From contig NZ_RZNC01000003.1 in assembly GCF_004078655.1 (NCBI RefSeq), forward strand, positions 248,001 through 312,000: a stretch of DNA of 64,000 nucleotides, given 5' to 3'. The stretch is from Labedella populi. GTDB taxonomy: Bacteria > Actinomycetota > Actinomycetes > Actinomycetales > Microbacteriaceae. This document shows positions 34,162 to 41,504 of the stretch, one piece after another (the first letter of the stretch is position 1; the number at the start of each line of letters is the position of its first letter). Under the pieces are notes generated by a model. The model did no database searches. It was not told the DNA's origin and saw only the letters and a list, made by a program, of their open reading frames with translations. A program made the position numbers and the translations under genes.

Positions 34162-34989
34162 TCAGCCTGCCACGAGCGCGAGAAGATGCCGTGCCTGGAG
34201 CTCGGTCGTGCCCGGTGGGTTGCGGTGAAAACCGCCGTTGCCAGGGAGGAGCATCGCGAGCCAGAACGTTGCCCAGAGCGGTCGGTACGCTCGCATGCGC
34301 TCTCGAGCGCCATCGGAGAGCCCGACAGCCGAGCCGAGTGTCTCAGGGTCGAACACACCGTGTGTCCGACTGGCGATGTGCTCCACGTGATCTGCGAGGT
34401 CGTACGCAGGGTCAGTGAGTCCGCCGTCCTCGAAGTCCACGAGGCGGCAGGCGCGGCCGTCCCAGAGCACGTTCGTCGGATTCAGATCGGCGATCCCGAG
34501 GCAGGATAGTTCGGGCGCTGGCAGCGCATCAGGCTGGGCGAGCCACTCTGCGCCCGCCGCGATCCCCGCCGTGATGAGCGCGGGATCGTGGCAGGCCGAC
34601 AAATCGTGCTGCTCACACAGCCAGCCCCGCAGCGCCTCGGGCAGCGTCGACGGCCCCAGGCGTCGCTCCGCGAGACCGGCCTCCTCGATGACCTCGGTGG
34701 GTATGCCGTGCAGTCGCAGGAGCGTTCGCCCTAGGGCCTCCGTCTGCGCAGCTGACAGGGGAGCGCCGCCGAGGGGCGTACCCGCCAGGCGCTCCATGAC
34801 GACGACAGGGTGATCGCCCGCCTTCTCCAGCCGGAGCGGGCGCGGCGCGATTCCCGGCGCATGCGTCCAGATGAGCTTCAGGCAGGCCCACTCGCGAGCA
34901 GCTTCGCCATCGGCCCACCGGAGGAAGCGCTTGCGCACCTCGGTCTCGGCGAAGCTGATGTCATGGGTGTGGGTCTGCATGGTTCTCAA
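34162..34989 (-). CDS. Aminoglycoside-phosphotransferase-like kinase
   Basis: This APH/ChoK-fold protein of 275 aa would phosphorylate a small molecule; whether it confers antibiotic resistance is unknown. The hinge region VVVMERLAGTPLG, the catalytic loop GIADLNPTNVLWDG and the metal-binding VDFEDGG are in order. The usual HGD of the catalytic loop reads IAD here: the Asp is kept and the His is lost. It is the only gene between repeat copies 2 and 3. ATG at 34980 is an alternative start. Confidence 0.82.
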   Translation of the reverse strand: MRTMQTHTHDISFAETEVRKRFLRWADGEAAREWACLKLIWTHAPGIAPRPLRLEKAGDHPVVVMERLAGTPLGGAPLSAAQTEALGRTLLRLHGIPTEVIEEAGLAERRLGPSTLPEALRGWLCEQHDLSACHDPALITAGIAAGAEWLAQPDALPAPELSCLGIADLNPTNVLWDGRACRLVDFEDGGLTDPAYDLADHVEHIASRTHGVFDPETLGSAVGLSDGARERMRAYRPLWATFWLAMLLPGNGGFHRNPPGTTELQARHLLALVAG

Positions 34990-35106
34990 GAAGCGAATCT
35001 ACGGCGTGCCAGCGGTCAGCTTCGAGCGTTGACGCCATAAGCGGGGAAGCGCGCACAATCTCGTCGCCATCGGGGCTCGCATAGCGTGGTTTCTGATGGG
35101 CAATCC

Positions 35107-35124
35107 CGTTACCCGCTTCTTCAC
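35107..35124 (+). repeat. Island direct repeat, copy 3
   Basis: CGTTACCCGCTTCTTCAC differs from copies 1 and 2 at one base. Similarity to copy 1 extends upstream through TTCTGATG and the next eight bases. It separates the phosphotransferase from the GNAT gene, 13 bases before the GNAT stop on the minus strand. Confidence 0.85.
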
Positions 35125-35137
35125 CAATCAGCGCCGC

Positions 35138-35650
35138 TCAGCGCACCATCCTGAGCTCTACGAGCCCGTCCAGATCGGGGTCCGCGAACTCGTAGCCGTC
35201 GGCCCCGAACCCATGGCGTTCGTAAAACGCGCGGGCGCGGTCGTTGCCACTGAGGACCCAGAGCTGAGCGGGCTGATCGGCCAGGACGGCTTCGAGGAGA
35301 GCTGTTCCGATTCCCGAGCCTTGTTCGTTCGCCAGAAGGCAGATCGAGTACAAGTGCAGGCCCCGTGCCGGCGGGAAACCCTTCATGGCGTCAGGATGGT
35401 CGGCTGGGGCCGCGAAAGCGAATCCGATCACTCGGTCGCCCCGCTCAGCAACGGCAACCGATCCCGGGAGCGGATCGAGGCCGAGTATCGACCTCCACAT
35501 GCGACGCCTTGCTTCCAGTGCTTCGTCACCCATGAGTCGATCAGTGATGACGCCGGAATATGTCTCGCGCCAGGACTCGACATGGACGTCGGCGATGCCA
35601 TGGGCGTCGCCGAGCTCAGCAGGGCGCACCCGCACCGAAGAGGCGTTCAT
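35138..35650 (-). CDS. GNAT-family N-acetyltransferase (island)
   Basis: This 170-aa acetyltransferase has the acetyl-CoA loop region SICLLANEQGSGIGTALLEA near residue 103 and the C-terminal FYERHGFGADG segment. The N-terminal VRVRPAELGDAHGIADVHVE motif is typical of RimI-like and YhbS-like relatives. The substrate is unknown. It lies at the left end of module C, and a loxP-like palindrome is just upstream of its start. Confidence 0.85.
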   Translation of the reverse strand: MNASSVRVRPAELGDAHGIADVHVESWRETYSGVITDRLMGDEALEARRRMWRSILGLDPLPGSVAVAERGDRVIGFAFAAPADHPDAMKGFPPARGLHLYSICLLANEQGSGIGTALLEAVLADQPAQLWVLSGNDRARAFYERHGFGADGYEFADPDLDGLVELRMVR

Positions 35651-35688
35651 CTGACGACACTACCGCCGCCAGGGTGACGCGAAGCGTC

Positions 35689-35731
35689 TGATACTTCGTT
35701 ATACAAGAGGCGCATGTATAACGAAGTATCA
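35689..35731. repeat. Perfect 17-bp inverted repeat, loxP-like
   Basis: TGATACTTCGTTATACA (35689-35705) and TGTATAACGAAGTATCA (35715-35731) are perfectly complementary with a 9-base spacer. It is strikingly AT-rich for this genome. It lies 39 bases upstream of the GNAT start and 8 bases past the DUF6221 stop. It could be an operator, a recombinase site or a terminator stem; no T-tract follows. Confidence 0.85.
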
Positions 35732-35738
35732 GCGCGTC

Positions 35739-36107
35739 TCACGGCATCGGGTCGCTCCGGGCGAGTCGCCATCGAGTCTCATAGTCGGGATGATCGGCGT
35801 ACGCAGATGCGAGTTCTCGCACCACGGTCTCCATGTATTCGGCTGCAGCCGCGTAGGCCGGGGATTCCTGGTTCACGACCTCGAGGTAGGCCTCGATGAT
35901 GCGGCGCTTGGCTGCGCAGTCGGCAAGCACGCGCTGGTAATCGATGGCCACGATGAGCCTGTCCGGATCGAGGTCGAACGGCGTCGCCCAGGCGCAGAAC
36001 TGCTCATCCTCGGTGGGGGAGTCCCAGTTGACGAAACGTGCGATCTGCGCGTCTTCTTCGACGCGAGCGATCAGGAAGTCGGCCAGAGGATCTGTGTTCA
36101 CGCGCAT
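35739..36107 (-). CDS. DUF6221-family protein
   Basis: This is a small acidic protein of about 122 aa, of a kind seen in actinobacteria and their phages, with no known function. Typical segments are DPLADFLIARVEEDAQIARF at the N-terminus, a middle region with VLADCAAKRRIIEAY, and DYETRWRLARSDPMP at the end. ATG at 36107 is preferred, because longer frames upstream add an unconserved leader. It lies between the GNAT gene and the recombinase module and probably came with the island. Confidence 0.7.
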   Translation of the reverse strand: MRVNTDPLADFLIARVEEDAQIARFVNWDSPTEDEQFCAWATPFDLDPDRLIVAIDYQRVLADCAAKRRIIEAYLEVVNQESPAYAAAAEYMETVVRELASAYADHPDYETRWRLARSDPMP

Positions 36108-36231
36108 AGGAGCCCTTCTCGAGGCGAACCGACCAGTTTCGCATGAACTTCGTGCGCCGTCATGTCCCACGTGTCGTACCGCGATCCCGCGAGATTTTCG
36201 CGGTGCCTCCTTGAGCTGCGGACTCTCCAGC

Positions 36232-37812
36232 TCAGGGAAGCTTGGGCCTCTTCAGATCGACGTAGTCGGACATCGGCCCGCCGGCGCGAGCTGCGTATCG
36301 GGCGACGACGGGCTTGCTGTAGCCGAGCAGGTCGATCAGTGTCCGCGCATCGACTTCCTGAGCGAGATCGCGCAGAGTCGCGTTGCGTTCGCGCTGAGCG
36401 TCGATGCCGAGCACTTTCAGTCGCTCAGAAAGCGTGCCGGGGTGCAGGTTGCGGCCGGCCTGGGTGCCGGGGAATAGCCAGGAGGTTCCGGCGTTGACGG
36501 TGCGCGGCTTGCCTGGCGCTTCGAGGTGCTGCCAGAACAGGTCGGCGACGGCGTGGGGAACCGCGGTCGGGTGTTGCCCGAGGGTGAGGGTCATTCCGTT
36601 GACGCCGAACGCGGTGTGCTCGTGCCGGAGCATGACGATCTTGTTGAGAGGCTGCGCCCACAGCAGCAGGATCAGCCCGGCGATGCGCGTGGACAGCGCG
36701 ACCTGCTCCCACTCGAGGCAGTTCCGCACGAGGGCAACGCGCTCACTCTGCTTGAGCAGTGGCTCGGACTGCGCCTCGCGAAAGGGTGCGTCGAGCCGGT
36801 CTACTTTGCTACGCCGGTTCTCGTCGCGGTTGAGCCAGCGGAGGAAGTTGCGCACGTGCTTGCGTGTACTCGTGCCGTCGGAGAGGTAGTCGTCGACGTG
36901 ACGCTGGCGCAACTGCGCTGAGCCGATGCCATGTGCACTTCGCAACCAGATCAGGAACTTGCCCGCCTCGGTGATCTCTTGCTTCGCCGCATGCGTGACC
37001 GTTTCGATGTTCACGTCGGGCTCGAGGGCGCGGGCGCGCACGCGCTTGAGGTGATGCCAAGTCGCGAACCGTTCGATCCGGTCGCGCGTTCCGTCATCAG
37101 GCAGTGTCGCGAGACGTGCCGCGATCCATCGTTCGAACCGATGAACGCGCTCATCCACGCCACGTTCGGGGAGCATGCGATTGTGGGCGAGGAGCGCCCG
37201 CAGATGCTCGACCGCTGGCCCCGGCTCGAGACGGTCGAATGCGTCCTGGGTGAGCGGGAGTTCGCGGGTTCCGATTGCGGTCAGCAGTGCACGGGCGCGG
37301 GCCCCTCGCATGTATGTATAGATGCTCTCGGGTCGATCGACGCCGGACAACGTGTCAACGAGCCGACGCAGCCGAAGGTCGGCTCCTGGCCGCACCAGGG
37401 CGGTGAGGTCGGTGCGAACGACGCACCGTGCACACGCGCCGCGTCGGAACCGCTCTGCTTCGCGGCCGCAGACGGCGCATTCCAGTTTCGTCGTGATGCC
37501 GGCGCAGTTGCGACAGATCGCGCGGCCGCTATCGTCGCGCCCGGGGAGCATTCGATTCTCGTCGTCGCATGTCGGGCAGGTGCCGTAGACGTGGGTCGCG
37601 TCGGTGAAGCAGATACCGCAGATCCTGCCGTCGGGCCACTTGACGCGGATCTTGGGCACGTCGGTGCGACGGCACCGGTCGCACGTGAGCGTGCCGAGAG
37701 AGCGAGGGCGACCGCGGCGCCCTGGCTCGGAAAGTCCGTGCAGGGTCGCGGGGCGAGCGGAGCCGTTCCCTCCGGTCGCGGGCCGGCCGCGGCGCGGCGA
37801 ATCAGTCGTCAT
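36232..37812 (-). CDS. Zinc-ribbon protein with a degenerate tyrosine-recombinase domain
   Basis: This 526-aa protein begins with two RGRP AT-hook-like motifs (residues 8-11 and 33-36). Six CxxC pairs follow (C44/C47, C65/C68, C79/C82, C100/C103, C112/C115, C127/C130), forming about three zinc ribbons. The C-terminal half (about 270-526) has a SAM-like core-binding region and a recombinase-like catalytic fold. There the first catalytic Arg is replaced (AQPLNKI, 386-392) and the HxxR motif reads ATLR (478-481), while LLGYS and Y506 remain. It is therefore probably a structural or accessory partner and not a stand-alone recombinase. It overlaps the HTH gene by 11 bases. Confidence 0.8.
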   Translation of the reverse strand: MTTDSPRRGRPATGGNGSARPATLHGLSEPGRRGRPRSLGTLTCDRCRRTDVPKIRVKWPDGRICGICFTDATHVYGTCPTCDDENRMLPGRDDSGRAICRNCAGITTKLECAVCGREAERFRRGACARCVVRTDLTALVRPGADLRLRRLVDTLSGVDRPESIYTYMRGARARALLTAIGTRELPLTQDAFDRLEPGPAVEHLRALLAHNRMLPERGVDERVHRFERWIAARLATLPDDGTRDRIERFATWHHLKRVRARALEPDVNIETVTHAAKQEITEAGKFLIWLRSAHGIGSAQLRQRHVDDYLSDGTSTRKHVRNFLRWLNRDENRRSKVDRLDAPFREAQSEPLLKQSERVALVRNCLEWEQVALSTRIAGLILLLWAQPLNKIVMLRHEHTAFGVNGMTLTLGQHPTAVPHAVADLFWQHLEAPGKPRTVNAGTSWLFPGTQAGRNLHPGTLSERLKVLGIDAQRERNATLRDLAQEVDARTLIDLLGYSKPVVARYAARAGGPMSDYVDLKRPKLP

Positions 37813-38140
37813 CGTCGACGATCCGGGCGCGAACCGGCCGGTAGTCGCTCATGTCCGGGATGTCGTCGCCGGACGCTTTGCGTCGGCGGACGGTCTTCGC
37901 ATCGACTGCCGTGTAGGTGATGAGGTCGTTCATCTCTACGTCGAGCGCGTCGCACAGTGCGACCAACATCTTCAGCGACACGCGTTCCGGTTCGCCGGAC
38001 ACGATCCGCCAGATGGCGTTGGGGGTCAGCGTGATGCCGCGTTCGTGGAGCAGGGGAGCGAGTTCCTTGGCGGTGAAGATGCGGCGGCGGGCCATGATCT
38101 CCCGCACCCGCCACGTGTAGGTCAGTTCGCGTCGGCTCAT
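37802..38140 (-). CDS. Cro/C1-type HTH protein of the recombination module
   Basis: This 112-aa protein has one helix-turn-helix domain (WRVREIMARRRIFTAKELAP, then GITLTPNAIWRIVSGEPERV) and an acidic end (RIVDDDD). It matches the HTH_26/Cro class. Its start overlaps the integrase stop by 4 bases and its end overlaps the zinc-ribbon gene by 11 bases, so the three are translated as a unit. It could act as a directionality factor or as a repressor of the module, binding the nearby palindromes. Either role is inference. Confidence 0.85.
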   Translation of the reverse strand: MSRRELTYTWRVREIMARRRIFTAKELAPLLHERGITLTPNAIWRIVSGEPERVSLKMLVALCDALDVEMNDLITYTAVDAKTVRRRKASGDDIPDMSDYRPVRARIVDDDD

Positions 38141-39249
38141 GGAGTCCTCCTGTTGTCAGGGCGCGGCGTGCGTGCCGCGTCGAGCGTGCGGGAATGGGCG
38201 CGCTCGAGCGCGGCCCGTTGGTAGTCGGGGGAGGGGAGTGTGTAGATCGATGTCGTCGCGGCGTGCTCATGTCCGAGTTGCAGTTGCGCGAAGGTCACGT
38301 CGAAACCTTCGCCCGTGATGAGCTGGGTCGCGTAAGCCCGTCGGAATGAGTGCAGATCTAGTCCTGGCGGGAAGCCGAGTTCGTCGATGAGGCCGCGCAG
38401 TTTGTCGAGCAGGTGCGATTCGGAGACGAGACCACCGGTGCTGGTCGGGAAGACGTCGTTGATGGGCTCGCCGTAACGGGGGAGGCCCCGCTCGATCCAG
38501 TCTTCGATGACGTCGACGGTCCACTGCCACACAGTGAGGGCGGAGCGCACCTTCTTGGCGGATCCGCGGTGCGGCTTACCCCAGCGGACGCGCACGACGC
38601 CGTAGTCGCGCATGTACGGCGCGCGGCTGTTGCGGGAGAAATCAACGGTTTGAAGGTGACGCATCTCGTTCGTGCGCAGCCCCCAGCCATAGAGGCTCTT
38701 GAAGGCGACCGAGTCGCGCCATGCCGCAAGTGCGCCCCTCCGCCCGGAGTCGAGGACGCGGTGCACCTCCAGATCGGCCAGATCGAACAGCTCTTGCAGT
38801 TCACGCTGGCTGAATGTTCGCTTCTGCGGCCGTCCGGTGTTCGGCTGCGAGTGGGTCACGCGGTTGAGCTCGGTGACGACCTGTGCGAACACCTGGCCGA
38901 AGAGCTTTGCTGCTTGCTCGTTCCAGTCATAGCTCGGATCACATGCGTAATCGCAGAACAGCTTGATCGCGGTCTGGTACGAGCGAACAGTCGCGTGGGA
39001 GAGGTTCCGAACCGCGCGTGCGTGCGAGAAGTAGTCGTCGGCGTCGCCCAGGGTCCATTCCCAGGGGTAGTGGCCGGAGAAGTCGATGAACGACAGGACG
39101 AGCTTGCGGCGGGTGCGGATCGTCGCGGGGGAGAAGTCCTTCGCGCGTTGCTGCTTCGCCCACCCTTCGAGGATCGCCGCGACGAAGAGTTCTGGGTCGG
39201 GCGCCTGCTGCCAGAACGGGGCGAACACCACGTTGTCGTCGTCCGCCAT
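38137..39249 (-). CDS. Tyrosine recombinase/integrase
   Basis: This 370-aa site-specific recombinase has an N-terminal SAM-like core-binding domain (about 20-110) and a complete catalytic set: R192 (GWGLRTNEM), Lys near 225 (WGKPHRGSAKK), H300/R303 (DLHSFRRAYAT), H327 (LGHEHAATTS) and nucleophile Y336 (SIYTLP). It would cut and rejoin DNA through a 3' phosphotyrosine. It is the first gene of the three-gene module. Its upstream region carries palindromic sites and repeat copy 4, a plausible attachment site. Confidence 0.92.
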   Translation of the reverse strand: MADDDNVVFAPFWQQAPDPELFVAAILEGWAKQQRAKDFSPATIRTRRKLVLSFIDFSGHYPWEWTLGDADDYFSHARAVRNLSHATVRSYQTAIKLFCDYACDPSYDWNEQAAKLFGQVFAQVVTELNRVTHSQPNTGRPQKRTFSQRELQELFDLADLEVHRVLDSGRRGALAAWRDSVAFKSLYGWGLRTNEMRHLQTVDFSRNSRAPYMRDYGVVRVRWGKPHRGSAKKVRSALTVWQWTVDVIEDWIERGLPRYGEPINDVFPTSTGGLVSESHLLDKLRGLIDELGFPPGLDLHSFRRAYATQLITGEGFDVTFAQLQLGHEHAATTSIYTLPSPDYQRAALERAHSRTLDAARTPRPDNRRTP

Positions 39250-39310
39250 CCGCTACTCCTGACAAGGTTAGCCGCGTCGATCACCAGCGTCCGTGAGGGG
39301 CGCTAGATGG

Positions 39311-39347
39311 TTGCGAGTTTCGCACACAGATTGCGAACAACGCAATC
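39311..39347. repeat. Palindromic TTGCGA sites upstream of the integrase
   Basis: TGCGA-GTT-TCGCA lies at 39312-39324 and GATTGCG-AACAA-CGCAATC at 39329-39347. A third related site, TGCGA-GAC-TCGCA, is at 39509-39521 beside repeat copy 4. The 15-mers TTGCGAGTTTCGCAC and TTGCGAGACTCGCAC differ at two positions. They may bind the HTH protein or act as arm-type integrase sites. Confidence 0.65.
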
Positions 39348-39487
39348 GTCCTCGAGGAAACCCCAGGTCAGCAGCACTCAACGAAGGCTGCTTCGCGCGC
39401 CACACTCAGGCCGTGACGCACATCTGCATTCCGTGGCGCCCCGCAGTCGATGCCCGGTCAGGAGTCGTTTCTACTGGCGAGGGGAAG

Positions 39488-39505
39488 CGTTACCCGCTTC
39501 TTCAC
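39488..39505 (+). repeat. Island direct repeat, copy 4
   Basis: CGTTACCCGCTTCTTCAC is identical to copy 3. The upstream dyad is not conserved here, and downstream it runs into the TGCGA-GAC-TCGCA palindrome. It lies 239 bases upstream of the integrase start and marks the right edge of the island. Confidence 0.85.
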
Positions 39506-39548
39506 GATTGCGAGACTCGCACGTAGTGTGGTTACGAACTGACATAAT

Positions 39549-39707
39549 GTGTATTATCAGCGATACCGTGACAGTCTCTCCGGGAGAAGCGCCGCCGCAC
39601 GGCACGCGGCCGACGACGAGGGCCACGCGGAGAACGAGCCGAACCCGGCGACGTTCTACAGCGATGGACCGGTCGGCTACACGGATTACCCGCGGCGCAC
39701 GGCGTGA
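39549..39707 (+). CDS. Possible small ORF or 3' gene remnant
   Basis: A 52-codon frame from GTG 39549 ends NPATFYSDGPVGYTDYPRRT. Its third-position GC and residue mix look coding, especially in the second half, but no ribosome binding site is present and I know no homologue. It could be the 3' remnant of a chromosomal gene cut at the island edge. The inverted repeat ATAAT-GTGT-ATTAT overlaps its start. Confidence 0.3.
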   Translation: MYYQRYRDSLSGRSAAARHAADDEGHAENEPNPATFYSDGPVGYTDYPRRTA

Positions 39708-39709
39708 GG

Positions 39710-39740
39710 GATGCCCCGGGAAGCACCTCCCCGGGGCATC
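39710..39740. terminator. Hairpin terminator downstream of the SDR gene
   Basis: Arms GATGCCCCGGG (39710-39720) and CCCGGGGCATC (39730-39740) form an 11-bp perfect stem with a 9-base loop. It begins 3 bases past the SDR stop on the minus strand and 2 bases past the small plus-strand frame, so it may serve both. Confidence 0.75.
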
Positions 39741-39743
39741 GAC

Positions 39744-40508
39744 TCAGTTGACGCCGAAGTCGGAGACGTCGCCGACGTAGCGGGTGTGGTCGGCGGCGAT
39801 GGGCTCGACCGCGGCGAGAGCGACCTCGGCAGCGAACTCGGAGACGTTGAAGAGGCGCCCGGCCGCTTCCTTGCGGGCCGAGATCGCGCCGGGGTTCGCT
39901 CGCTCGAGAAGGGTCGCCGTGATCGTGCCCTCGATCATGTCGCCCGAGACCACGACGAACTCGACGCCCGCCGCGTCGAACTCGGGGATGCGCGCACGCA
40001 GTGCATCCTCTCCGGCGCGCTTCGATCGCGCGACGGGCTCGTACTCCGGCATCGTGGGGACGGACCCGATGAAGTGCGCCTGGTGGCTCGTGACGAAGAC
40101 GATACGACTGCCGTCACCCAGCACGGGCAGCATGGCGTCGACCACGCCGACCTGGGCGTCACGGTTGAGCACCATCGCGTAGTCCTCCGCCATGCCGCTC
40201 TCCATCCCGCCCGAGGCGTTGAGGACCAGGATGTCGAGCGACCCGTACTCCGCGGTGACGGATGCAGCGAGGGCGTCGACCGACGACCGGTCGGTGAGGT
40301 CCGCGCCGACCGTGATCGCCGTGCCGCCAGCGGCACGGATCTCCTCGGCGAGTTTGACCGCACGCGCCTCCTTGTTACGGAAGTTGATGACGACGCGGGC
40401 ACCGGCTGCGGCGAAGTAGCGCACCGTGTCGGCTCCGATGCCCCGCGAGGATCCGGTGACGAGCACGTTCTTGCCTGCGAGCGATTCAGGGGCGAGCGGG
40501 TTGGACAC
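39744..40508 (-). CDS. SDR-family protein with altered catalytic site
   Basis: This 254-aa Rossmann-fold protein has the cofactor motif VLVTGSSRGIGADT near residue 16, and the acidic-residue and NAG-like positions (GADLTDRSS, LVLNASGG). The usual YxxxK reads VARSK in PEYEPVARSKRAGED: the Lys is kept, but the position four residues before it is Val. A Tyr lies two residues further upstream. It may use another residue or act non-catalytically. Substrate unknown. It is divergent from the glycerophosphodiesterase gene. Confidence 0.82.
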   Translation of the reverse strand: MSNPLAPESLAGKNVLVTGSSRGIGADTVRYFAAAGARVVINFRNKEARAVKLAEEIRAAGGTAITVGADLTDRSSVDALAASVTAEYGSLDILVLNASGGMESGMAEDYAMVLNRDAQVGVVDAMLPVLGDGSRIVFVTSHQAHFIGSVPTMPEYEPVARSKRAGEDALRARIPEFDAAGVEFVVVSGDMIEGTITATLLERANPGAISARKEAAGRLFNVSEFAAEVALAAVEPIAADHTRYVGDVSDFGVN

Positions 40509-40650
40509 GGTGTTTCCTCTCGAGTGGTCGATCGACCCCGTCCCGCCGGCACGACGCGCGGTCGTGACAAGCTGGGGCCAGCCCCGACACTATCAACGGC
40601 CGGATCGCGTCATCGCCATACGGCCACGCGAGTTCCGAGAAGGGATGCCC

Positions 40651-41397
40651 GTGTCCTCCCCCTACTTCGCCGGGCAGCTCCCCCGCATCCTCGCCCACCG
40701 CGGGCTCGCCCTTCGGGTTCCCGAGAACACGCTCGCGGCGTTCGCAGCGGCGGTCGACGCGGGAGCCGATTACGTCGAGACCGACGCTCACGCGACGGCC
40801 GACGGAGTGCCCGTCCTCGCGCACGATCCCGTCGTGATCGACCGCGGGCGGCCGGTCGAGATCGCGACGACGACCTGGGAGCAGCTCGCGTCCGTCGATC
40901 TCGGCGCCGGGCATCGCGTCCCACGACTCGACGAGGCCCTCGCCGCTCTTGGTGCCGTGCGGCTCAACATCGATGTGAAGGCCGCGGGAGCAGCCGCTCC
41001 CGTCGCCCGGGCGATCGAAGAGGTCGGAGCGCTCGATCGGGTGCTCGTCACCTCCTTCGACGGAGCGACGCGGCGACGTGTCGTTGCGGCTCTTCCCGGC
41101 GTCGCCACGAGCGCGTCGAGCGACCTCATCGCTCGAGCGCTCGTGCCCGCGCACCTCGCCCGCTCCGGTCGGCTCCGAACGGTCCTGGCGGGCGTGCCGT
41201 GTGTCCAGGTCCCCGAGCATCATCGAGGTATCCCGATCGTGACGCGGCGCACGGTCCGCGCCTTCCACGAGGCCGGGGTCGAAGTGCACGTCTGGACGGT
41301 GAACAACCCGGCCGAGATGGTCCGACTCAGCGCCTTGGGCGTCGACGGGATCGTCACCGATCGGTGCGACCTGGCACTCGAGGCCGTGCGGCCATGA
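40651..41397 (+). CDS. Glycerophosphodiester phosphodiesterase
   Basis: This TIM-barrel enzyme hydrolyses glycerophosphodiesters to glycerol-3-phosphate and an alcohol. Catalytic and metal residues are visible in LAHRGLALRVPENTLAAF (His-Arg and Glu), YVETDAHATADGVPVLAHDP (Glu, Asp, His) and LNIDVKAAG. VHVWTVNNPAEM near the end is typical. The 248 aa have no signal peptide, so it is cytoplasmic. GTG at 40651 is preferred (AAGGG six bases upstream); ATG at 40645 is in frame. Confidence 0.9.
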   Translation: MSSPYFAGQLPRILAHRGLALRVPENTLAAFAAAVDAGADYVETDAHATADGVPVLAHDPVVIDRGRPVEIATTTWEQLASVDLGAGHRVPRLDEALAALGAVRLNIDVKAAGAAAPVARAIEEVGALDRVLVTSFDGATRRRVVAALPGVATSASSDLIARALVPAHLARSGRLRTVLAGVPCVQVPEHHRGIPIVTRRTVRAFHEAGVEVHVWTVNNPAEMVRLSALGVDGIVTDRCDLALEAVRP

Positions 41398-41438
41398 GTT
41401 GCTCAAACTGAGCAGCACCTGGGAGCGGGGCATCCGTT

Positions 41439-41464
41439 GGAAGAGAAAACCCAGGTTGGCGGTT
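41439..41464 (+). promoter_or_regulatory. SigR/SigH-like promoter of rbpA
   Basis: GGAAG (41439-41443) is followed after exactly 18 bases by GTT (41462-41464). This fits the GGAAT-N18-GTT form of actinobacterial thiol-stress sigma factors SigR/SigH. In Streptomyces rbpA is a known SigR target. The site lies 40 bases upstream of the rbpA start. Direct evidence is limited to the short motif match. Confidence 0.5.
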
Positions 41465-41504
41465 TATAACATACAGACCACCATTTGCGAGAGGAGACCA
41501 CACA

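Noticed and set aside
36131-39320. AGTTTCGCA at 36131 and 39317 as terminal direct repeats of the recombinase module
   Set aside because: A 9-bp match over this distance can occur by chance, and the right copy is better explained as part of the TTGCGA palindrome.
29421-39505. The four 18-bp repeats as a CRISPR array
   Set aside because: The copies are 1 to 4.5 kb apart with genes between them, no short regular spacers exist, and no cas genes are present.
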